From positions 466,501 to 530,500 of the forward strand of contig OX621252.1 of the NCBI GenBank assembly GCA_951640165.1: a DNA stretch of 64,000 bases, given 5' to 3'. Within the stretch, counting starts at the first letter, position 1; the number at the start of each line of letters is the position of its first letter. The notes under the pieces were generated by a model. It saw nothing but the letters and a program-made list of their open reading frames with translations, did no database searches and was not told the origin of the DNA. This stretch comes from Pseudoips prasinana. Lineage: Eukaryota; Arthropoda; Insecta; Lepidoptera; Nolidae. Below are positions 21,350 through 32,948 of the stretch, one piece after another. The translations under genes and the position numbers were made by a program.

Positions 21350-21610
21350 ACTTGCTCAACCGGGCAGTGTTCCGAGCGATTTGCGCGGCGCAGGCGCGGG
21401 CGTGTCAATATGATCAATGCATCGCCCGCGGCGTGACGCGCCGTGTGAACGTAGCTATTTGGAACAACCAAATTATACCGTTTTGGGCCGCAATCCATTT
21501 AAATCATGATCTCCATGCACAGAAATATTTCGCAACCTGTAAATATTTGATTAGATTACATCGCCACAAACAAAGAATCCGTGTTTGTACGCCGCCGCCG
21601 CCTGCGCAAG
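21350..21610. other. CpG-rich patch
   Basis: Stretches such as GCGCGGCGCAGGCGCGGGCG and ATCGCCCGCGGCGTGACGCG stand out against AT-rich flanks, and a GCCGCCGCCGCCTGCGC run ends the patch. An 88-codon plus-strand frame overlaps it without recognisable motifs. May be unique regulatory DNA. Confidence 0.3.
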
Positions 21611-23008
21611 TCTTATAGTCGTTTACAGCAATGTGGAGTATCTGAGCAAGAATTTAATTAAAATTACAAAGAACGCTTTACGTTTTATGCCGTCGAATAA
21701 TGAACTAAGTAGTGGTTTATAGAATTAATCAATTCCCAAGCTTATAGGTCGAATTCCTATTTTATTGGTATTTAAAAATACGGAAAATGTCTTATCTATA
21801 ATCGATTTAGTTTAATCCGCTATAAATTCAAATGACTGCATCGTTGGTGTGCGTGCTCATCATCGGTTCCGAGGCGGTTGGTTTCGACTGTGATAGCCCA
21901 CCAGTCCGTATAGGACTCACGTGTATGCTGTACATATAAAGCCTAGTAATTCTAGCAGCATACATCAATGGCTACCTGTAAATATGACGTTGAAAAGATA
22001 AAAAAACGGTACACAAACGGTAAACATCAAAGTAAATCGCTGGAAGACCAATATCGAGTAAGTAAAAGTCAGTAAGTGAACCCTGGGGACATAAGCAATA
22101 AAATAAATTGTAGGTTGCTGTCGATAAACAATGAGCAATAATCGGTAGTACATTAGATGGTATCTGTGCAGTAGCACACCCCCGCCCCGGGGAGGCTGCG
22201 CGCGCGCCTGTGCAGTGCCTCCAGGCACCCTGTAATGGCCTCTACATAACGTCTAATGGTACTTGATAAAGTATCGATTACTTCAATATAAATTAATGGT
22301 TTTATGTGAACTCATTTTTGAAATGTTGAAGAGAAGCAGTAATGTATAAACAAGTAAGGTAAATTAGTAGTTATTTTCTGATGTCACAGTAGTGGTAAAT
22401 ATAGGATTTTATGAAAGCCATTAGTCCGTAATGAACAATGTCTGGAGGCGACACTTATGAAGTCATTCTTCAAACTAATGAGATAATAAAGTCCTTCGTG
22501 GGAAGGTGCAAGTTTACACGTGTAAGGATATTTTGCTTCTTTTTAATGCTACATATGATTTGTGAAAAAAAATACGGAGAATAAGAAGCGCCCAAGCGAA
22601 TTTAATATAACTGTATTAATTTCAGCCGGTTATAACGACTCTATTAGCTATTCTTAGTTGATATGTTTCATATTTATATATAGGTTGACAGTTATGAAAT
22701 CGGATATCATTACTAAGAACGTACATTATTGTTATGATTTAAAAAGAAATGGTTTAATTAAAGACGACGACCAATCCCAAAATGATCGACGAAGTCGAGA
22801 AACAAGGCACGTTCGGTCTACAAATAGCTTACCGAAAAATTTATTTGATTTCTAAGCTTCTCCGAATTTTAGAGGATACAAAAATATGTCAGTCCCGGCT
22901 CTAGTCTAAAGACAACATAGACAAGATGGAAGGCCTGTGACAAGGTACGCCATGTCACAGGCCTACGGGAAGACAATATTGACATTTTGCCATTAACTGT
23001 AATTTGAA
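21611..23008. other. No gene recognised; small GC-rich block and hairpin
   Basis: A GC-rich block at 22165-22240 includes CCCCGCCCCGGGGAGGCTGC. A perfect 12-bp inverted repeat, AGGCCTGTGACA (22931-22942) and its complement (22953-22964), has a 10-nt loop. The remainder is AT-rich. Confidence 0.4.
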
Positions 23009-23092
23009 AGCCAATGGATGGGCATAGCGCAAGACCGGGAATTGTGGAGATTTGTGGGGGGGCAGTGGACGTATTTTGGCTGATATGATGAT
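23009..23092 (+). mobile_element. RTE 3' end fragment
   Basis: Matches 15121-15208 of the full RTE (GCATAGCGCAAGACCGGGAA, GTGGAGATTTGTGG, TTTTGGCTGATATGATGAT) with a deletion of the GGCCTTTGTCCAG block. Confidence 0.75.
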
Positions 23093-24253
23093 AATGACGT
23101 TGAACTGTAATTTTATATCAGATATTTTAAACTGACGGTTTAAAAAAGCGTGGTTAAGAATCTTGAGTGGTTTCCAAGAATCATCGTCTTAGATAAGCCT
23201 CTGTTTCTAAACAGCAATTATTAATATAAAAAACCGTGGGAGTACTTTTTAAAAGTGATAAAATATTTCTATTTTTTTCTCAAATGGCGGAACTTAAAAG
23301 ACAATCATCGTAGTACTGTAAAATATTGACACAATATACGAATAGTCGTTATAAGCGGCGTCGCTACAATAGTTCATTCGTAAAGTAATATATAATTTCA
23401 AATCAGTTCTACGAAGAGACCCACCGTGAGAAGTACGCGTTGCTATAGTCTTGTATTTTATTTCTTACACTTAAATTTAATGAGGTAGCCATTTTAAATT
23501 AAAAACGAATTGTGTGTAGTTCGAGTCGTAAAAGTAAAAATTAACATTCCTTTGATTGAAATGCATCAGATTAATGCGGCACGTGATGAAAAGTTGAGCT
23601 TTTAAATTTATTTTATTTTATTTTCTGTGTCAGAGACACGTACCCGTGGTATTGATCTCCATGAGAAAATCTGTAACAATTTTGTAATGTCAACCTGCTT
23701 TTTATTGGAATACATTACGATATAAATGTTGGCAATGAGATTTACATATTAACGAATACATAAGATTTATACTTAAATCAATGACTACTAAAATACTTAT
23801 AACAAGTCATACATGATCAGAGCCGATATTTATATTTGGAGACAGTTTATGGATACATTGCTTGTAATTGTCTCCTCTTAGTTATTGTCCGGTATAGCAG
23901 TGACAGCATCCTGAGCTAGCATTTAACGTTATGTTTTAAAAAGCTGGCAATTAATGGAATATGACAGCATGAATCCTGCATCACGAAAGCCAAGTTATCA
24001 TAGCACAGTTATAAGAACTGTTGGACCGCGGTTAAAAGGGATACTACCAAGCCCAGCTGGAAGATCTTCTGTTTAATAAGAAGAAACATCATGTTCCCTT
24101 TCTTTATACTTACCATGTAGCACCTCATTCGCCATAATATGAGTTGGCTAGGATTAGTCTTTGATAAATATACATAAATATCTTGCGACAACTAGCACAC
24201 TGCCAACAGCTGGTCCCAAACTAGTCAGAGCTATTATAGATAAGTCTCACCGA
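23093..24253. other. AT-rich, nothing recognised
   Basis: No shared repeats or coding signal seen. A 60-codon minus-strand frame (24009-24191) is unsupported. Confidence 0.4.
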
Positions 24254-24560
24254 TAAATAAAATAAAATAAAAAAGGTTTTTATTCACGTAGACTTAAAAA
24301 AAGTGCTTGTAAATAGTCAGAACATGTTTGTAGTAATACAGTTATTATTTCTAGTTACTTATTACAGATATTTAGGTACACGGAATGTTAAAACATTTGT
24401 ACAATTCATTTTATAATGGTAGTGATATTTAGCTAGCTTAGATACAGAGAACAAATAATAGTGCACACCTCTCTAAGATTGATTCTGCGTAGGGATCGAA
24501 CCCACGACCTTTGGCTTAGAAATCGGGGCCACTTACCACTTGACCAATAGGCCAGTCTAA
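24254..24560 (-). mobile_element. SINE with tRNA head and LINE-type tail
   Basis: On the minus strand the head (24485-24560) reads ACTGGCCTATTGGTCAAGTG...GGTCGTGGGTTCGATCCC. From AGCTAGCTAAATATCA onward the remaining ~185 bp match the 3' end of the LINE at 48341-49505, including GTTCTGACTATTTACAAG and GTCTACGTGAATAAAAACC, and both finish in a TTTTA/TTTA-type simple tail. The head belongs to the S5 group. The shared tail is how many SINEs recruit the reverse transcriptase of a partner LINE. Confidence 0.75.
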
Positions 24561-24783
24561 AATTACGTTCCACTCTAGTAATCTACATATGTACATAGTC
24601 GAATATTTACATACATGCACAGGCAGTCAGAACTATGATCACAGACCACTATATCGCCCATGACTCTTAGTTTGCATACGTAACGATGAAAGGCCCCCTC
24701 CGATCCTGAATCGGATGTTCGCCCATGATCAAAGAGCGATAATTGCACAAAACGTCCCTAAAACGATTTTATATTTATCTATA
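24561..24783. other. Nothing recognised
   Basis: Short spacer between the SINE and a Helitron 5' end. Confidence 0.4.
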
Positions 24784-25110
24784 TCTATACATATAATAAA
24801 TCTGTAGAAAAATAATTTTTGTACATCGAAAGAAAATCCAAAAAGAATAGCCAGGGTATTAAATAACAACCAATAGAACTCATTTCCAGCATTTTTAGAA
24901 TTTTTGTCTGTTTGTCTGTGTGTCTGTTTGTCTGTTTATATGTTCGGGTATCACGTAAAATATACGAAAGCAATGTAGATAACATTTATACAGAACGATT
25001 GTGCGTACCTTGAGGTAACATTTAGTTTTTGTTTTATTGCAATCGGTTCAGTCTATCAAAAGATATTAGATTTTAAAGTAATCATGAAGGAAAATAACAC
25101 ACATTTCGTT
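24784..25110 (+). mobile_element. Helitron-like 5' part, 3' end missing
   Basis: Begins TCTATACATATAATAAATCT, nearly the 5' terminus of Helitron A (58912), and carries the TTTTTGTCTGTTTGTCTGTG block typical of these elements. No CTAG-type terminus is seen nearby, so the 3' end is lost or diverged. The right boundary is approximate. Confidence 0.55.
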
Positions 25111-25204
25111 ACTTCAAGATGAACTAATGTTTATAGTTGAACTACCTAACTGTCCGATAGATGTCATTGTGCATATTATGACATCTCTTTTCCGAATGAA
25201 CTAG

Positions 25205-25703
25205 GTTGATTTTTATTATTTTAGATGTCGTTGTGCATTTCTTTTGACTCGCGGTGTTAAGATTTGCCCGTGTGTGCTGATTGCATGAGTTACGTAGGGT
25301 TTTGAATGTTCTGAATTGTTTCGAAATAAGGTCTTGGTTGCCTATATGTATGTCGTTGTCCATAATTGGTTATTAAAAAAATCTGTTTTCTTTGGGCAAA
25401 TTGAATTATGTAGAAGGTTGGCTTTGTTATAATTTAATTTTAAATTATTGATAGTTGATTTTTATTTCGATAGATATCGTTGTGCTTGATAGTTGAATTT
25501 TATTTCGATAGATGTCGTTGTGCATTGCTTTTGACTCGCGGTGTTAAGATTAGGGCTTTGAATGTTCCGAATTGTTTCGGAATAAGGTCTTGGTTGGCTA
25601 GAAGTATGTCGTTGTCCAAAATTGGTTATTAAAATATTCTGTTTTCTTTGGGCAAATTGAATTATGTACAAGGTTGGATTTGTTATAATTTAATTTTAAA
25701 TTG
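25205..25703. repeat. Tandem duplication of a ~250-290 bp unit
   Basis: Two units in the same orientation start at about 25224 and 25511 and share GATGTCGTTGTGCATT, CTTTTGACTCGCGGTGTTAA, AATAAGGTCTTGGTTG and TCTTTGGGCAAATTGAATTA. Unit two lacks ~28 bp near TTGCCCGTGTGTGC. A shorter ~37-bp duplication (TGATAGTTGATTTTATTTCG-like, about 25449-25525) lies at their junction. Minus-strand frames in each unit are paralogous by duplication and show no motif. Confidence 0.85.
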
Positions 25704-25848
25704 TAATGTCAGTCGATCGAAAGTGTGTGCTGTCGATTTTTTTGTAACGGGAATGTACAGACGATTCGAATTTTATTGAGCCTGTCCGATTGAATGTATT
25801 TGAATGTAGTAAATAAACCCTGTCTCTCATAATTTTCTCAGCACAAAT

Positions 25849-27909
25849 CTATATACCTACGTATGTACTATGTAAAAGAGGAAACTAACTGACTCACATA
25901 TCAACGCACAGCCTGAACGGCTGGGTTTAGAGACTTGACATTTTGCCGGTAGTTACTTTTTATGACGTATGCATTCACTAAGGAAGGGTTTTTGGAAATA
26001 CTAACCCTAAGGGGGTAAAATAGAGAATGAAAGATTGTATCAAAATCCGTCATTTTTGAAGTTAAAGGCATTGAAACTTATATTTAGTAGTTCAGCTAAA
26101 AATAAAAATAAATATTTTGGAATTTTTGGAAATTCCACCCCAAGGGCGTAAAATAGGGGATGTAAGTTTGTATAAAAAGTGTGTAATTTTTTAAGTGAAA
26201 AGCATGAAAATTGGTGTTTGGCCTTTCCGTTAAAAATAAAAATATGTATTTCAGGATTTTAGGAATTTCCACCCCTAAGGGCGTATAATAGGGGATATAT
26301 GTTGCGTGTGGGTATACCTATAATGGTTCTGAGGAATATGAAGCCACCTAAACTTTGCAACGGCACTAGGCTTAAAGTCAAAACTTTGCATCGTGTTATA
26401 GAGGCTGCTATTATGCCTGGATCCGCCCAGGGAGAAACAGTGTTCGTGTCAAATATTCCGTTAGTGCCAAATGAACTCCCTTTTCAGTTTAAAATACTGT
26501 AGTTCCCTATAAAAGTGTGTGTCGCGATAACCATCAACAAATCGCAAAGTCTAACTCTCAATGTAGCTGGAATTGACTTAAGGAAGACGGGCAAGTTCAC
26601 GTGGCGTGCTCACGTGTAAGTTCATCCCACAGTCTGGTCCATGTAGTGCGAGGACGTAGTCTTTTGCTGAGCTCCGTAAAGTTGATGATATTGAACATCC
26701 CACATACCAGGCCGCTTGCCGAGCACGCCATTTATTAGATGGAGCTCAGCATTGGGATGACGCTTTAGCGGAAAGCATGGGTGAGCGATAGTCCACATCG
26801 CTTGCGACATTTGTTTGCCATCTTATTGACCTTTTGTGCGTTATCGGGTGCTAATCAGTTATGGCAAAAGTACCATGACAAGCTTGCTGAAGATTTTATG
26901 AGACATGTACAGCTAAATACTGATGGAGAAATTCCTGACAGGGTACGTGAAATTTGTCACAACAGGTCCTTATTGGCTATTCAAGAGATAGTTATAAGTA
27001 TAGGAGGGAACCCGATCAGTCAGACGCTGCGAAAATGCACAGGAGTTTGCCAATTTATTGTAAAAAATAGGCGATGGCACATACCCCGTACAAGAAGACG
27101 GAAGTTATTTTGATTGGTAATCTCTGCTCTTACGTTACATCACAACAGGAGCTAATTTCTTCTGTGTACGGAGATACCACAAACATGGGAAATCAGGCTG
27201 GTTCTTGGCTATGTCAGCGAGCTATTTTGACTCCCCGCAATGACCAAGCTGCGGCAATTAATTTCAAAATATTGGCTCATGCGTCCGGGAATAGTAAAGA
27301 ATATAGCTAAATAAATACAGTTATGGAAGATGACGCCACGCACTACCTGGTAGAATTTTTGGATTCCCTCAGCACATCCGGACTTCCAGCCCACAAAATA
27401 GTTTAAAAATCGGTGTACCAATAATTCTCCTCAGAAATGTATGTCCTCCCAAACTTTGTAACGGCACTCGGCTCAAAGTCACAAATCTGCAGCAAAACAT
27501 TATCGAAGCTGAAATATTAACATGTTGCGGCGCCGTTGATATTGTTTTTATTCCAAGGATACCTATAATTCCGAAAAAGCTTTCCTTTCGCTTTCAAACC
27601 AGTGCAATTCCCAGTCAGTCGCTGTTATGCCATGACGATTAATAAAGCTCAGGGCCAGACATTATCCGTTGCGGGGGTGGACCTAAGTATTGGATGCTTT
27701 TCCCATGGTCAACTATACGTAGCTCTTTCACGCGTAAACAACCCCAATAACGTTTTTGTGTACACTCCAGATGGTTCCACAGGTAAAAAAAGAAGCACTA
27801 AATTAAATAAAAACAAAATGTATCGGTATCCTCCCACAGCGCTATACACAAAAAAATACATTGTTAAGTTCCGACATCCACGCGAACGAAGTCGCGGGCA
27901 CAGCTAGTG
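25849..27909 (+). mobile_element. Decayed helicase-bearing Helitron
   Basis: Starts near TCTATATACCTACGTATGTA, followed by a CAACGCACAGCCTGAACGGC block and repeated CACCCCTAAGGG motifs known from lepidopteran Helitron 5' regions, and ends CGAAGTCGCGGGCACAGCTAG with CTAG at 27906-27909 followed by T. The length (about 2.06 kb) is far below an autonomous Helitron (usually >5 kb), and only pieces of the helicase remain. The Rep nuclease part is absent. Confidence 0.75.
26299..27907 (+). pseudogene. Helitron Pif1-like helicase, fragmented and partly duplicated
   Basis: Pieces of the C-terminal Pif1-family helicase are scattered over shifted frames. 26299-26502 encodes VGIPIMVLRN...PPKLCNGTRL..KTLHR; 26781-27030 encodes SPHRLRHLFAILLTFC and LWQKYHDKLAEDF; 27121-27310 encodes the YGDTTNMGNQ and ILTPRNDQAAAIN region; about 27418-27600 carries a second CNGTRL block; 27602-27800 encodes [18 protein letters not shown] and [12 protein letters not shown], the last helicase motifs. 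The order is scrambled: the CNGTRL block occurs before and after the middle part. This implies joining of two copies or a duplication, plus many stops. No translation start is credible. It cannot encode an active helicase. Confidence 0.85.
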
Positions 27910-30868
27910 TATAATATGTACGTATTTAGTAAGTATCTCTTTTAGTTTTCTAGTTTCTAATTGCTATATTAAAGGCTCTCTCTAGTTTGATTAAATGGCA
28001 GTGTGTTAGTTGTCCTAAGGTAATTATTTATATCGTTTAGATCAATCGACTAGACCTGTAATAATCGCAATTTTAAAACAATAACTCGCAACTATTGCAG
28101 ATTTCTTTTACTTTTTACTAAAAAAGGCAAACTGTAGCAGTTTAGCAAAATTATCGATACAGTTATTTAAATGTAGTTATCCTAAAGTTATTTTGCCCAA
28201 AAGTTGGCCATTAACTTGGGCCATCTGGCACAGTGGTGGGCGTCCGGCGTCCGCGTGGTGTTCGTGGCTTCCACTCTATCATTAGAGTGAGCTCGCGAGA
28301 TAGTTGCGGCCAATAATTGGAGCAGCGCTTACTGCCCAACATGTTATTATTACGTATTAATCTTATTATGGAGAAACAATAACTGATAGATTGCTCGATA
28401 GTTAAAATGTTGCTCGTAAATGTGAAGGATTTGCTCGCAGTATATATTTTATGCGATATTACACAACTCTCTCCTCTGTGTGTATATGAGAAAGAACTTA
28501 ACTGTCATAAAAAAGAAGAGGTTTTAAATTTAATAGACATCTTGAGGAGGCCTCTGTCGGAAGACCTGGTAACCGATGTTAAAAGTCAAGTTATATACAT
28601 GTAGAGGAAAAATAGAAATAAGTATAGTTAGTATAGTATACTTAAGTATAGTAAGTGTTACCGACCTTTTGGATAGAAATGACGACGTTGGCCGCCTTAA
28701 TCAACAAGAATAGACTTGACTTAACGAATAAAAAGGTTTATTAAAATAGGAAAACTATGGGAGTAAAAGAAGACATACAGATATAAGTTTCTGTGTTTTT
28801 CTTTAATAGTTAGTATAGTTTATGTTCTATTACATTACAAATTGTGAAAAGGTCAGCGAAAATTAAAGCTATTTTATTTATTTATTATACATCTCTTATA
28901 TACCCTGAATGATTTTTGGCATGTAAATAGATTCTTCAAGACGACTATTAGATTTCTACTGTAACAAAAATTCCTTCAAGAATGGTTTCGGCGGCTAAAG
29001 TACTCATCAACTTACTTCTTATTACATCTTCATAAACCTCATGGAGCTTTTTAGTTAATAGTCTATTGTATCAATTAAGTACAGACGGACCAAGTCTAAG
29101 GACATTGACAGCCCAACCCAAGACTTAAACATTCAATTTTCTCTTCGTCTAATAAAAGGCTTGACAGATAGCCTGCCCACAAACAAACACTCCTGCCCAC
29201 GTACCTACCGCTTCAATCCTCGCACATCATAATACAAATAATAACGTTAACTTAAGCCTCTTTTAGTTCAACACACGCCCACAATCGAAGTACTGGTATA
29301 GAACGTTTTATTTACAAAGAACTTCCATGATTAAAATGTGATTTGCATATAAGATTCACCATTTGGCATGCGCTACGAAAACTATCGACGATATATAATG
29401 TACTATTTTTATTGTTAGTTATAATATAAATAATGTCTATAGTACTCAACAATGTCTATAAATCCGATCCGAGATTATATATCTAACTAATATGGTTAAG
29501 CCACTGTTTTTTGATCAAATTAGATTTTTCAACTTTACCTGTGGGTTGATTCTCACCTGTAAAGATGAAAAATTATAATATAAATAATTAAATTTAGCAA
29601 ATGAAGCACCTACCAATTTAAAATTCTATTTTTTTATTTATTCCTTATACCCGTAACCCGCGACGCGTCGTTATTCCAAAATACAATTGTCAGGTAGTGG
29701 GAAGAGTCTTTGTCAATGAATCGATGTTTACAAACATATACTGCGCTGGCGCACGACGCGTCGATTTGTCAAACTATTAATAAGACTTAACGGCTGACCC
29801 GGATTGACCTCCTTAGAATACAGGGAAGCTCTGAAGGATCACGTCAGACCAAAGAGATTATCTTAGCAAGATGGTTGACATCTTTATTCATAATCCTTCT
29901 GAACGTCTCAGTATATGTATTTCCTCGCATCAGTATGCACCGACAGCGGAATAACGTCTTTATAGAGACAAATCAGCTTTTAGATATTTTACTGCATCTT
30001 CAATATGTGTAATTATATATATATTCACTAATAAGTGAAATTATAGGTATATGGTCCATGTAATTTTTACGTCTAGTAGGTACAAATAAGTCGGGAGTTT
30101 AACCACACCTTCATACGTTTCAATAAATAACGAAAACAAGTAAAACACAGAATTCTCGGTACACACCACTTGGTCGGCAATTTCATAAGAATGTAGAGTC
30201 GGCTAGGTAGAGGGTAGAGCATAAACAACGGCCAGTATGTAATTTGCACAAATCATTGTCCATGCGCGTATACTGCCCACATGCAAGGTGTTGCCATGTC
30301 ACTATCTGGAGTTACCCTAAAACTTGACAGAGGCGTTGCATATAAAATAACATAATTACATAGCTGTAAACTAAAAAAAGTCAACCGTGAATACTATGAA
30401 ATTTACTTGTGTATTGTAATTTTTTATTGTTCTAGATTTCATGAAATTCATAATAATAATCTAAATATGTTTCTTATATGATTATGTAAAATTACTTATT
30501 ACTCTAACCAGTACATATCTACTGGCCCTACCGGAAGATCAGCACTGCAGTAATGTAGTACTAACTGAGATTGAGCCATTTTTCCGCGCGTGATTTGAAT
30601 CTTTTTTCTTTTCTTTTCTTTCTATTCTACTCGTACATAATTTGTTATATAAACGTCTCGTAAAAGCGCAGGTTTGATCATACATTTGCCAGAATTTTTT
30701 GTATGAAACTAACGGAACTTATTAATTGAATGGAGTAGCCTAAGAATGAATTAGGGAGCACATTAGGCCTTCGGTATCTGTAATTGCATATGAGAGCCGA
30801 GGAAATTTCTGTACCTTGGAGAGTACATTAACATTTGGTGCCAGTTTATATAAAAAACACGCTGCAAG
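27910..30868. other. ~3 kb without a recognised gene or repeat
   Basis: AT-rich, with one less AT-rich segment at 28209-28330 (GTGGGCGTCCGGCGTCCGCG) and a 65-codon frame at 28407-28604 lacking motifs. This is the longest stretch in the window in which I recognise no transposon, so it is a candidate for older single-copy intergenic or intronic DNA. Confidence 0.45.
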
Positions 30869-30958
30869 CTAAAAATACTAATTAGTTAAAAACTAATTAG
30901 TATTTTTAGTTATTAGTATCTTATATATCTAACTATCTGTTAGAATAAAAGATAGTTA
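30869..30958. repeat. Two hairpins beside the foldback-like element
   Basis: Perfect 19-bp arms CTAAAAATACTAATTAGTT (30869-30887) and complement (30891-30909) with a 3-nt loop, then 9-bp arms TAACTATCT (30930-30938) and AGATAGTTA (30950-30958). Confidence 0.85.
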
Positions 30959-30961
30959 AAT

Positions 30962-32356
30962 TGGGAACACCCAAATACTCCGAAATATTTTATTCCGAAT
31001 TTTGATGTTCCGATTTTCAAAAGTCCGTATTTAATAATACCTAAGAATTGTAACGTCTATTATTAAATATCACGAAATTTATCTTTCCGAAAGTCGTAAA
31101 TGCGATTTGTTAGTATTCCGATTTTCATACGTTCTAAGAGCCAAATGCTCGAAGGGTTCTCGGTCCGAAAAACGACATTCTGCATTTCAATACATTGAGT
31201 AAACTAAAAATCAACACGTTGTGCTACAAAATTTTGTGACAGAAACGAATCGCTGCAAAACCAACTTTACGTAGTATTGTCTGCCCTACCCTCGAGTGTA
31301 ATTTAAGCTCGCGTAGGCGCGGAGGGCTGGGGCGGCCCGCGAGCTGAGGAGCAGGAAGTTTGAAGGCCCGCCGTCGCGGCTGAGGCTGAGGCAAAAAAAA
31401 GCAAGCCGAAGCTGCGGTGGTGAGCGTTAAAACCATCTGCGACGATAAGCTCGCGTGGGGCCGCCCAAACCCCGCAGCGCCGGAGCCGTGACAGAAACAA
31501 TGCTTGCTGCATGTTGCATGCCTGCTTGCATGTTGCATGCCTGCTTGCTTGCTGCATTCCTGCTTGCATGCTGCATGCCTGCTTGCATGCTGCATGCCTG
31601 CTTGCATGCTGCATGCCTGCTTGCATGCTGCATGCTTGCTTGCATGCTGCATGCTTGCTTGCATGCTGCATGCCTGCCTGCATGCTGCATACCTGCCTGC
31701 TTGCATGTTGCATGCAGCCGCCGAGTGCCAGATCCCCTCTATTGTTGGTGAATCATTAGGGTTAGATTAGGTTAGAACTGTGACCGGGGAGACAAAAAGA
31801 AGCAAGCCGAAGCTGCAGTGATGAGCGTTTAAACCATCTGCAACAATAAGCTCGCGTGGGGCCGCCCAAACCCCGCAGCGCCGGAGCCGTGACACAAACA
31901 ATGCTTGCTGCATGTTGCATGCCTGCTTGCATGATGCATGTCTGCTTGCATGCTGCATGCTTGCTTGCATGCTGCATTTCTGTTGCATGTTGCATGCCTG
32001 CTTGCATGTTGCATGCAACCGCCGAGTGCCAGATCCCTCTATTGTTGGTGAATCATTTGGGTTAGGTTAGAACTGTGACAGGGGTAACAAAATATTTTTA
32101 TTTGTATTGTTGATGTTTCGAATTATCATTAAGTCGGACTTTTTGTTATTCGATCTATTGAAGCTCGGTATTTTGAGAATAGTAATTATAAACGTTAGGA
32201 ATGTTGAAATTTAGGAATTATAAAACTAGGAGTAATGATAAGTCGGAATTGTAATATTCGGAATTTTCTACCATTAGGAATTATGACAGTCGGTATTTTG
32301 AAATACGTATTTGTAACTGTCGGAATAAAGTTTTTCGTATTAATGTAGTGTACCCA
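30962..32356. mobile_element. Putative foldback-type DNA element
   Basis: Outer ends TGGGAACAC (30962) and GTGTACCCA (to 32356) are inverted partners. The AT-rich arms (30962-31200 and about 32085-32356) are built of ~20-nt phrases around TTCCGAATTTT / AAAGTCCGTATTT on the left and their complements (AAGTCGGAATTG, TATTCGGAATTTT) on the right. Between them lies a GC-rich core. No target duplication was found and no transposase frame exists. The plan resembles foldback elements, whose long arms consist of subrepeats, but superfamily assignment is open. Confidence 0.5.
31395..32087. repeat. Duplicated GC-rich unit with TGCATGC minisatellite
   Basis: Two direct copies (about 31395-31790 and 31795-32087) share GCAAGCCGAAGCTGC, AAGCTCGCGTGGGGCCGCCC, CCCCGCAGCGCCGGAGCCGT, a minisatellite and GCCGAGTGCCAGATC. 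The minisatellite (31510-31715; shorter at 31912-32015) is mostly a 19-bp period of GCCTGCTTGCATGCTGCAT. Because 19 is not a multiple of 3, all frames stay open and generate cysteine- or glutamine-rich pseudo-peptides on both strands; none is a real protein. Confidence 0.85.
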
Positions 32357-32948
32357 GTGTAGAATTTTGGACGGAAACATATAAGAAGATAGATAAAACA
32401 ACAATTAATGACACTAGTCATCATCTTTCGATTTTACCCGTTTTTGACTAATATGAATTAGATATTAGACTGGTACTTGGTATTCTGGTATCAATGTATA
32501 CCAGGTCAGACCCAATACATATGAGAAAAATTCTACTAAAATGATCATTTATTGAGATGTTCTTAAATTTCCTCAACATAATTTGAGCTTTCCCTAAAAT
32601 TAGGGGACACTTTTTGTGCGTTATAACATCGATCTCTACTTAGAGTTGGATTTTAGTTGATGCATAACTCTTGTTGTGAAACAAAGAGGATATTGGTTTG
32701 AGAACTAGGTTTCACCATGAGTTGAGCAAGTTGAAATGTTTATGTAAAGTCTGCCTGACTGATAAGATATAGGACGAGCTGTCAGACCCTTAATTTGCGC
32801 CGACAGACATTCACCAAGCTTGCTCATTTATCTAGGTTGCAACGATTGACACAAAGTTATAGAATTAACTATATTTTAACAATGTTTTCCTAAACAGAGA
32901 ACTAGTATATTAGGTTATTATACAGCGAAGCAGTGCATGCTAGATTAA
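32357..32948. other. Nothing recognised
   Basis: AT-rich spacer without shared repeats. Confidence 0.4.

Noticed and set aside
25205..25703. CRISPR array
   Set aside because: Only two long diverged units, no short regular repeats with spacers, and the DNA is eukaryotic.
31755..31775. Interstitial telomere repeat (GGTTAGATTAGGTTAG)
   Set aside because: Only two or three imperfect TTAGG units occur, far short of a telomeric array. The similar TAACCTAACC at 53940 is equally short.
31224..32065. Overlapping frames on both strands encoding MQHASRHAACK- and MLHACLHAACL-like proteins
   Set aside because: They are translations of a 19-bp minisatellite that is open in every frame. No start context, domain or codon preference supports them.
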